Part shown: positions 1 to 4,797 of the stretch, in pieces
Layout of the letters: every line of letters begins with the position of its first letter
Position numbering within the stretch: the first letter of the stretch is position 1
Assembly (NCBI GenBank): GCA_949451265.1
Contig: CASTQR010000118.1
Coordinates: 1 to 5,506, forward strand
Length of the DNA: 5,506 nt
DNA from: an uncultured Eubacteriales bacterium
GTDB lineage: Bacteria > Bacillota_A > Clostridia > Oscillospirales > Oscillospiraceae
Direction of reading: 5' to 3'
Translations under genes and position numbers: made by a program
Notes under the pieces: model-generated
Database searches by the model: none
What the model was told of the DNA's origin: nothing
The model's input: only the letters and a program-made list of their open reading frames with translations

Positions 1-56
1 GGCAAAGTGACAGGTCAAAAACCCTGTATTCATGCGGGTTTGCGCCGTTTTGACGG

Positions 57-1037
57 TCATTCCCACTCTATCGTCCCCACCGGCTTCGGCGTCAGATCAT
101 ACAGCACCCGGCAAATCCCCGGCACCTCCGCCAAAATCCGTCCGGTGATCTTCTTCAGCACCGCCCAGTCAATCTCCGGTACCGTGGCCGTCATAGCGTC
201 CACCGTATTGACTGCCCGGATGATCACCGGCCAGTCAAAGGCCCGCTTGCCGTCCCGCACGCCGGTGGAGCGGAAGTCGGGCACCACGGTGAAGAACTGC
301 CACACCTGATCCGCCAGCCCCGCAGCGGCAAACTCCTCCCGCAGGATGGCATCCGACTCCCGCAGGGCAGCCAGCCGGTCCCGGGTGATGGCCCCCAGGC
401 ACCGCACCCCCAGGCCAGGGCCGGGGAAGGGCTGGCGCTCCACCATGGAGGCGGGCAGGCCCAGGGCGTGGCCAACACAGCGCACCTCATCCTTGAACAG
501 CAGGCGCACCGGCTCCACCAGCTCAAAGTCGAAGTCATCGGGCAGGCCGCCCACGTTGTGGTGGGCCTTCACGCCGTCGCTCTCCAGGATGTCGGGATAG
601 ATCGTCCCCTGGGCCAGGAAGTCGATGCCCTCCAGCTTCCGGGCCTCCTCCTCAAACACCTTGATGAACTCGCCGCCGATGATTTTTCGCTTGCGTTCCG
701 GCTCGTCCACGCCCGCCAGCAGATCTAAAAAGCGGTCGGTGGCGTCCACATAGATCAGGTTGGCGTCCATCTGATCCCGGAACACGGACAGTACCTGTTC
801 GCTTTCCCCCTTGCGCATGAGGCCGTGGTTCACGTGGACGCACACCAGCTGCCTGCCGATGGCCTTGATCAGCAGGGCCGCCACCACCGACGAGTCCACC
901 CCGCCGCTGAGGGCCAGCAGCACCTTTTTGTCCCCCACCTGGGCGCGCACCTCTTTGATCTGCTCCGCGATGAAGGCCTCCGCCAGTTCGGGGGTGTTGA
1001 TCCGCTTCATGCCGGCGGGGCGCATATTATTTTCCAT
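57..1037 (-). CDS. guaA: GMP synthase, ATP-pyrophosphatase subunit without glutaminase domain
   Basis: A 326-residue cytosolic enzyme that adenylates XMP with ATP and aminates it to GMP. The PP-loop SGGVDSS is at residues 44-50. HVNHGLMRKGE (68-78) stands where most family members have FVDNGLLR. QGTIYPD is at 143-149, HHNVGG at 159-164 and RQPFPGPGLGVR at 201-212. The dimerisation domain ends in the family signature KP-x-x-TIEWE. The order is N-type ATP-PPase domain (about 20-205) followed by the GMPS C-terminal domain (about 206-326). The usual bacterial enzyme is about 510-525 residues with an N-terminal class I glutamine amidotransferase; that domain is absent. The ATG at 1037 is chosen because AAAGGAGG (1053-1046) lies 8 bases before it and a promoter lies just beyond. 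It either works with a separately encoded glutaminase subunit, as in archaea, or uses free ammonia. It is divergent from purA. No convincing terminator is visible in the 56 bases after its stop. Confidence 0.95.
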   Translation of the reverse strand: MENNMRPAGMKRINTPELAEAFIAEQIKEVRAQVGDKKVLLALSGGVDSSVVAALLIKAIGRQLVCVHVNHGLMRKGESEQVLSVFRDQMDANLIYVDATDRFLDLLAGVDEPERKRKIIGGEFIKVFEEEARKLEGIDFLAQGTIYPDILESDGVKAHHNVGGLPDDFDFELVEPVRLLFKDEVRCVGHALGLPASMVERQPFPGPGLGVRCLGAITRDRLAALRESDAILREEFAAAGLADQVWQFFTVVPDFRSTGVRDGKRAFDWPVIIRAVNTVDAMTATVPEIDWAVLKKITGRILAEVPGICRVLYDLTPKPVGTIEWE

Positions 1038-1045
1038 AGGTCCAT

Positions 1046-1053
1046 CCTCCTTT
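1046..1053 (-). promoter_or_regulatory. guaA ribosome binding site
   Basis: AAAGGAGG read on the minus strand, 8 bases upstream of the ATG at 1037. This near-perfect Shine-Dalgarno fixes the first Met as the start, rather than Met5 or Met10. It therefore supports the conclusion that guaA truly lacks an N-terminal glutaminase domain. Confidence 0.9.
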
Positions 1054-1072
1054 GTGTTGGCTCGATCAGTGT

Positions 1073-1101
1073 ATTATACATCATGGAAGCCTCCCGCGCA
1101 A
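1073..1101 (-). promoter_or_regulatory. guaA promoter
   Basis: On the minus strand, a -35 TTGCGC (1101-1096) and a perfect -10 TATAAT (1078-1073) are separated by 17 bases. The predicted transcript starts near 1066, leaving a leader of only about 30 bases. That is too short for a purine riboswitch, so any control of guaA should act at the promoter. The arrangement nearly mirrors the purA promoter across the shared intergenic region. Confidence 0.8.
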
Positions 1102-1129
1102 GTGCGTGGCGAAGCCATCCCGCCCCAAG

Positions 1130-1158
1130 GAGAAAACACCGATTATTTCTCGCCGGTG
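1130..1158. repeat. overlapping inverted repeats between the divergent promoters
   Basis: GAGAAA (1130-1135) pairs with TTTCTC (1146-1151), and CACCG (1137-1141) pairs with CGGTG (1154-1158). The two repeats interleave. They lie between the -35 boxes of guaA (1096-1101) and purA (1171-1176), where a regulator of both genes could bind. An operator role is inferred. I do not recognise a PurR box or another known motif, and short inverted repeats can occur by chance. Confidence 0.3.
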
Positions 1159-1170
1159 GGCAAAAAGGGG

Positions 1171-1199
1171 TTGCGAACCTGGGGGAACTACATTATAAT
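1171..1199 (+). promoter_or_regulatory. purA: purA promoter
   Basis: A -35 TTGCGA (1171-1176), a 17-base spacer and a perfect -10 TATAAT (1194-1199). The predicted start near 1206 gives an 80-base leader before the purA ATG. The -35 shares its TTGCG core with the divergent guaA promoter. Confidence 0.8.
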
Positions 1200-1207
1200 A
1201 AAGCCAT

Positions 1208-1273
1208 CGGGCCCGTGCACGGCCCGCCATGCGCCGGAGAAGGCAGACGGTCTGCCGCTGCGAATCCCGGCGC
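1208..1273 (+). promoter_or_regulatory. structured purA 5' leader
   Basis: Three inverted repeats can be seen in the predicted leader. CGGGCC (1208-1213) pairs with GGCCCG (1221-1226). GGCAGA (1242-1247) pairs with TCTGCC (1251-1256) around a 3-base loop. GCGCCGG (1231-1237) pairs with CCGGCGC (1267-1273), enclosing the second hairpin. The last arm ends exactly one base before the ribosome binding site GGAGGG (1274-1279), so folding could affect ribosome access. I do not recognise a known riboswitch class. The GC-rich background makes some pairing expected, so a regulatory role is inferred. Confidence 0.4.
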
Positions 1274-1279
1274 GGAGGG
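1274..1279 (+). promoter_or_regulatory. purA ribosome binding site
   Basis: GGAGGG, 7 bases before the ATG at 1287. It decides the start codon: the reading frame stays open upstream to 825 but has no such site there and would overlap guaA. Confidence 0.85.
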
Positions 1280-1286
1280 ATGTATC

Positions 1287-2570
1287 ATGGTAAAAGCGAT
1301 TGTAGGGGCAAACTGGGGCGACGAGGGCAAGGGCAAGATCACCGATCTGCTGGCCGAGACCTCCGATGTGGTGGTGCGGTTCCAGGGCGGGGCCAACGCT
1401 GGCCATACCATCATCAACGACTACGGGCGGTTTGCCCTGCATATTCTGCCCTCCGGCACCTTCTACCCCCACATCACCAACGTGATCGGCAACGGGGTGG
1501 CGCTGGACGCGGCCAAGCTGGCGGCGGAGCTGAAGGAGATCACCGACCGGGGCGTGCCCGCCCCCAATCTGATCGTGTCCGAGCGGGCCCAGCTCCTCAT
1601 GCCTTACCACGTCCTCCAGGACGGGTACGAGGAGGAGCGGCTGGGCGGCAAGGCCTTCGGCTCCACCAAGAGCGGCATCGCCCCCTTTTATTCCGATAAA
1701 TACGCCAAAACGGGGATCCAAGTGTGCGATCTCTTTGACGAGGACCGCCTCTGGGACCGGCTGAACCGGGCGGCGGAGCTGAAAAACGTGCTGTTTCAGC
1801 ACCTGTACCACAAGCCCGCCCTGGACGTGAAGGCGCTGTATGACCAGCTCATGGGCTATCGGGAGCTGATCGGGCCCTACGTGGGGGACGCGGTGGGCTT
1901 CCTCCACCGGGCCGTCCGGGAGGGCAAGACCATTTTGCTGGAGGGACAGCTGGGGTCTATGAAGGATCCGGATCTGGGCATCTTCCCTATGACTACCTCC
2001 TCCCACACCCTGGCGGGCTACGGCTGCGTGGGAGCCCCAGTGCCCCCCACCGCCATCCAGGACGTGATCTGTGTCACCAAGGCGTACTCCTCCAGCGTGG
2101 GCTCCAGCACCGAGCCCTTTGTCAGCGAGCTGCTGGGCCCCGAGGGGGATGAGCTGCGCCGCCGGGGGGGCGACAAGGGCGAGTTTGGCGCCACCACGGG
2201 CCGCCCCCGCCGGGTGGGCTGGTTCGACGCGGTGGCCACCAAATACGGCTGCATGGTGCAGGGGGCCACCCAGGCGGCGCTGACCTGCCTGGACGTACTG
2301 GGCTACCTGGACGAGATCAAGGTGTGCGTGGGCTACGAGATCGACGGCGAGGTGACGGACGTGTTCCCCACCACCCCCAGGCTCATGCGGGCCAAGCCCG
2401 TGTTTGAGACCCTGCCCGGCTGGAAATCCGACGTGCGGGGGATCACGGACTACGACGCCCTGCCCGTTGCCGCCCGCGGCTACGTGGAGTTTTTGGAGAA
2501 GCACATCGGCGTGCCCATCAAGATCGTGTCCACCGGGCCGAAGCGCCACGAAATCGCCATGCGCGGATGA
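1287..2570 (+). CDS. purA: adenylosuccinate synthetase
   Basis: A 427-residue cytosolic GTP-dependent enzyme that joins IMP and aspartate to make adenylosuccinate, the first committed step to AMP. The length is normal (E. coli about 432). The N-terminal GxxWGDEGKGK loop is at residues 7-17, with Asp12 and His40 (in NAGHT) matching the catalytic Asp13 and His41 of E. coli. SERAQLLMPYH, GSTKSGIAPFYSDK (from 125), GATTGRPRRVGW (301-312) and the C-terminal STGPKR (415-420) are all present. Two regions depart from the E. coli and Bacillus pattern. The usual EGAQG is EGQLG (219-223), and the segment after it reads KDPDLGIFPMTTSS. The usual TTGRG is STKSG (126-130). The start is set by the ribosome binding site at 1274-1279. 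The gene has its own promoter and leader, is divergent from guaA, and is followed by a probable terminator. I am sure of the family. The variant residues probably mark a clostridial subclass. Confidence 0.97.
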   Translation: MVKAIVGANWGDEGKGKITDLLAETSDVVVRFQGGANAGHTIINDYGRFALHILPSGTFYPHITNVIGNGVALDAAKLAAELKEITDRGVPAPNLIVSERAQLLMPYHVLQDGYEEERLGGKAFGSTKSGIAPFYSDKYAKTGIQVCDLFDEDRLWDRLNRAAELKNVLFQHLYHKPALDVKALYDQLMGYRELIGPYVGDAVGFLHRAVREGKTILLEGQLGSMKDPDLGIFPMTTSSHTLAGYGCVGAPVPPTAIQDVICVTKAYSSSVGSSTEPFVSELLGPEGDELRRRGGDKGEFGATTGRPRRVGWFDAVATKYGCMVQGATQAALTCLDVLGYLDEIKVCVGYEIDGEVTDVFPTTPRLMRAKPVFETLPGWKSDVRGITDYDALPVAARGYVEFLEKHIGVPIKIVSTGPKRHEIAMRG

Positions 2571-2577
2571 CGGCAGC

Positions 2578-2595
2578 TCCCCGCCGGAACGGGGA
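2578..2595 (+). other. small hairpin after purA
   Basis: TCCCCG (2578-2583) pairs with CGGGGA (2590-2595) around a 6-base loop, starting 7 bases after the purA stop. No T run follows, so it is not a terminator by itself. It may protect the 3' end of the transcript or be incidental in GC-rich sequence. Confidence 0.3.
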
Positions 2596-2613
2596 AGCCA
2601 TATCGGGAAGCAT

Positions 2614-2655
2614 ATGCGCGCCGCCCCGCCCTGCCTGGGGCGGGGTGCGCATTTT
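2614..2655 (+). terminator. probable intrinsic terminator of purA
   Basis: ATGCGC (2614-2619) pairs with GCGCAT (2647-2652). Inside it, CCCCGCCC (2624-2631) pairs with GGGCGGGG (2638-2645) around a 6-base loop, with a small internal bulge between the stems. A short TTTT run (2652-2655) follows. The stem is very strong but the T run is short, so termination may be partial and some transcripts may read on into the DUF4279-type gene. Confidence 0.6.
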
Positions 2656-2696
2656 CTGCTGGGGAGGGCCGCGGACAAGGCCACCGGCACAAGTTC

Positions 2697-2705
2697 AAGG
2701 AGGGG
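2697..2705 (+). promoter_or_regulatory. ribosome binding site of the DUF4279-type gene
   Basis: AAGGAGGGG lies 7 bases before the ATG at 2713. It fixes this start against the open frame that continues upstream inside purA. I see no convincing -35/-10 pair between the purA hairpin and this site. Confidence 0.85.
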
Positions 2706-2712
2706 ATTGAGG

Positions 2713-3177
2713 ATGGAGAGGCAGACCGGCTGCCGTTCCTACTTTTCCATATTCAGCGACGGGGAGATCCAGGACGGTGTGGGCTTTGCGGCCAACGCCA
2801 ACAGCGAGTTTGAACCGGACGAGGTCACCCGACGGCTGGAACTCCAGCCTTTCCGGACGATGCGGATGGGGATGCCCCGCCGCAAGGGCGGGGGGACGTA
2901 CCCCTTCTCCGGCTGGTGCGGGTGCTTGCAGGAGGAGCCCGCCCTGGACGGGGAGGAGCAGTGCCTCCGGATTGTGCGGGCACTGTGGGACAAGATCCCG
3001 GCGCTAAACCAGATCCGGCGGGAGGTTGACGTGGAATTCACCATGAAGATTGTCCCCCGGATTTGCGATGGGGAGCAGCCCGTCCTGTGGTTTGACCGGG
3101 AGATCATCGAGTTCTGCTTCCACACGGGGACGGAGATCTCCATCGAGATGGACCTCCGAGAGGAGGAATTGGAGTGA
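2713..3177 (+). CDS. DUF4279-like protein
   Basis: A 154-residue soluble protein with no signal peptide or membrane segment. Its layout matches my memory of the DUF4279 family. An N-terminal strand YFSIFSD (10-16) is followed by FEPDEVTRRLELQP (33-46), the 'acidic residues then E-[VI]-T-x-x-L' element. A basic, glycine-rich stretch (48-61) and a SGW motif (66-68) come next. A helical middle (about 80-100) follows, then PVLWFDREIIEFCFHTGTEISIEMDL near the C-terminus (123-148). The biochemical role of DUF4279 is not established; members often look like small immunity or accessory proteins, which is inference. It is the first gene of a two-gene unit: its stop overlaps the GTG start of the next gene by 4 bases, so the two are very probably translationally coupled. 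No toxin gene is visible nearby. Confidence 0.75.
   Translation: MERQTGCRSYFSIFSDGEIQDGVGFAANANSEFEPDEVTRRLELQPFRTMRMGMPRRKGGGTYPFSGWCGCLQEEPALDGEEQCLRIVRALWDKIPALNQIRREVDVEFTMKIVPRICDGEQPVLWFDREIIEFCFHTGTEISIEMDLREEELE
3161..3166 (+). promoter_or_regulatory. ribosome binding site inside the DUF4279-type gene
   Basis: AGGAGG lies 7 bases before the GTG at 3174, within the last codons of the upstream gene. It decides the unusual GTG start of the 522-residue protein and permits coupled re-initiation. Confidence 0.85.
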
Positions 3178-4742
3178 CGCTGTACGAACGCTATCGCAAG
3201 CTGGAACTGGATCTCTCCCGGCTGGGCCTGGAGCGGGGGGACACCGAGGGCGGCTACTTCTGCGACCCCATAGGGGCGGAGGCCATTGGCTGGGCGGGGG
3301 TGGACGGCATCCACGTCTGCTTTGTGGAGGGCTTCGGGGAGATGGTGTTCGCCGTCAGCCCCGCCAACGCTCCGGGGGAGTACGTCCATCCTCTGGCCCG
3401 GAGCTTTGCGGACTTCCTGGGGCTGGTGTTGGCCTGCGGCGGCGTGGACGCCCTGGAGCAGGCGTGGATGTGGAACCGTGGGGAGTTCGACGCATTTCTG
3501 GAAACCTACCCGCCGGACGCGGAACAGCGGGCCGTGCTGGACGGGCTGCGGGAGGCGCTGGGGATCGCGCCCATGGACGACCCCTACGGGTATCTCAGGG
3601 AGGTGCAGTCCTCCTTTGACTACAGCGCGTTGAAATTCAGCGAGGAATACTACGAGTTGGCAGGTGAGCCAGAGCCGGAGGGGCCGCCGGAGCGCCCTGA
3701 GTGGAAGGTGTATTTTGACGACGGTTTCAGCAGCCGCCATTGGGGCCACGACAGGCCGGGGCAGGAGATCCCGGTCAGGAAAACCTTTTCCTGGGGCGGG
3801 AAGGTGTGGCACGTCCCGGCGGTGTACGCTTGCGGCAAAGGGCTGGTGGTGGATCTGTGCGTGGAGATCGACCCCGGGGAGCTGTGGGTCTTTCTGGAGA
3901 AGTGGGCGTGGGCGGAGGGGGACAGGCCCCTCACCCCGGAGGACGAGGAGCGGCGGGATGGGGAAAACCCCATGAACGTGGACTACCGGCCCACGGTGAC
4001 GGTGAACGGCAGGGCGCTGGGAGGGCGGAGCGGCGCCGGGGCTGGCTGGACGCCGATGTACCTCCGCCCCGAGGACTGCCGCGGGGCGTATAACCAGCAG
4101 GATTGGGAAAGCGTCTGGCTCATGGAGCACTACGGCCTGGATTCCGAGAAAGGGTGGATGTTCTGGCGGGATTCCTACCACTGGGTCACCAAGACCAAGC
4201 CGGCGGTGAAAACCGTCTCCCTGGCCCTGGAGCGGGAACGGGTCTCCGTGCCGGGCCCCCGGTTCACGGTGAACGGGGCGGGGGATACCGTGTCCTTTAC
4301 CCACCCGGTCACCGGGGAGGCCCATACCCTCCGTGTGGTGGAGTACGAGGCCCGGGAGGTGGATATGTCCGGCCTGGGGGGCGGGTGGGAGTATCCCAAT
4401 CACTGCACCGCCATGTCCTACGTGGTGGAGCCGGAGCTGCCCCGGCAGTCGCTGACGGTGCGGGACGCGGCGGATGGGGACAGGCCCCGGCCCAAACCCC
4501 TGGAGGCGCTGGACGCCATTGGCGGCGTGGATGGGCCCGCGGCCTGCTCCATTGGGATTATCGGCGGGTCGGACGGGCCCACAGCCATTATGGTCCATAC
4601 CAGAGCTACCCTGGACAGCGACCCGCCCCAGCTCCGGACAGCCTGCTCCGCCCTGCGGTTCGATCCGCCGGAGGAGATCGAGTGGCGGATGGTGTTCCGC
4701 CTGAAAACGGTGGAGGGTATCACGGTGGAGCTGCTGCCCTGA
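3174..4742 (+). CDS. uncharacterised 522-residue modular protein
   Basis: I recognise no characterised function. The GTG start at 3174 overlaps the preceding stop (GTGA) and has AGGAGG at 3161-3166. No signal peptide or membrane helix is visible, so it is probably cytosolic. It looks modular. Residues 1-160 include GWAGVDGIHVCFVEGFGEMVF (40-59 and following) and VHPLARSFADFLGLVLACGG (71-90), which recalls SMI1/KNR4 (SUKH)-type proteins only weakly. Residues 162-175 are a Pro/Glu-rich linker. Residues 177-245 are aromatic-rich (WKVYFDD, SSRHWG, WHVPAVYACGKGLVVDLC). Residues 300-345 are rich in Trp and Tyr. Residues 364-440 are probably beta-rich (FTHPVTGEAHTL, EYPNHCTAMSYVVEPELP). Near the C-terminus are two GGxDGP copies (450-455 and 464-469), the second in SIGIIGGSDGPTAI (459-472). 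It is probably co-expressed with the DUF4279-like protein and is followed by a strong terminator. Coding confidence is high; function is unknown. Confidence 0.85.
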   Translation: MTLYERYRKLELDLSRLGLERGDTEGGYFCDPIGAEAIGWAGVDGIHVCFVEGFGEMVFAVSPANAPGEYVHPLARSFADFLGLVLACGGVDALEQAWMWNRGEFDAFLETYPPDAEQRAVLDGLREALGIAPMDDPYGYLREVQSSFDYSALKFSEEYYELAGEPEPEGPPERPEWKVYFDDGFSSRHWGHDRPGQEIPVRKTFSWGGKVWHVPAVYACGKGLVVDLCVEIDPGELWVFLEKWAWAEGDRPLTPEDEERRDGENPMNVDYRPTVTVNGRALGGRSGAGAGWTPMYLRPEDCRGAYNQQDWESVWLMEHYGLDSEKGWMFWRDSYHWVTKTKPAVKTVSLALERERVSVPGPRFTVNGAGDTVSFTHPVTGEAHTLRVVEYEAREVDMSGLGGGWEYPNHCTAMSYVVEPELPRQSLTVRDAADGDRPRPKPLEALDAIGGVDGPAACSIGIIGGSDGPTAIMVHTRATLDSDPPQLRTACSALRFDPPEEIEWRMVFRLKTVEGITVELLP

Positions 4743-4752
4743 ACAAATGCGC

Positions 4753-4797
4753 AAAAAGAAGCTGGCGGATCCGGTTGGATCCGCCAGCTTTTGCTTT
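4753..4797. terminator. bidirectional intrinsic terminator between convergent genes
   Basis: A perfect 14-bp inverted repeat (4759-4772 with 4777-4790) surrounds a GGTT loop. On the plus strand it is followed by TTTTGCTTT (4789-4797). On the minus strand it is followed by CTTCTTTTTG, the complement of the A run at 4753-4757. It lies 16 bases after the stop of the 522-residue protein and 5 bases after the antiporter stop, so it should end both transcripts. Confidence 0.93.

Noticed and set aside
1..33. Possible start of another minus-strand gene (ATG at 33, open to the left edge)
   Set aside because: Only 11 codons are visible, there is no ribosome binding site before the ATG, and nothing can be recognised.
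10..56. Possible guaA terminator hairpins
   Set aside because: ACAGG/CCTGT (10-14 and 23-27) and CCGT/ACGG (45-48 and 53-56) are only 4-5 bp stems without a proper T run on the minus strand.
1038..1072. Guanine or other purine riboswitch in the guaA leader
   Set aside because: The predicted leader is only about 30 bases long, too short for any known purine riboswitch.
825..1286. N-terminal extension of purA by 154 residues
   Set aside because: It would overlap guaA and lie upstream of the purA promoter. The ATG at 1287 has a good ribosome binding site and gives the normal PurA N-terminus.
1188..2690. A 500-residue open frame antisense to purA
   Set aside because: It covers a certain purA gene in full, has a composition rich in His, Gly, Pro and Gln typical of GC-rich antisense frames, and shows no family motif or ribosome binding site.
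2739..4754. A 671-residue open frame antisense to the DUF4279-type gene and the 522-residue gene
   Set aside because: The sense genes have strong ribosome binding sites, coupled starts and recognisable motifs. The antisense product is Pro/His/Arg-rich low-quality sequence caused by GC-biased codons, and it begins next to the terminator without a ribosome binding site.
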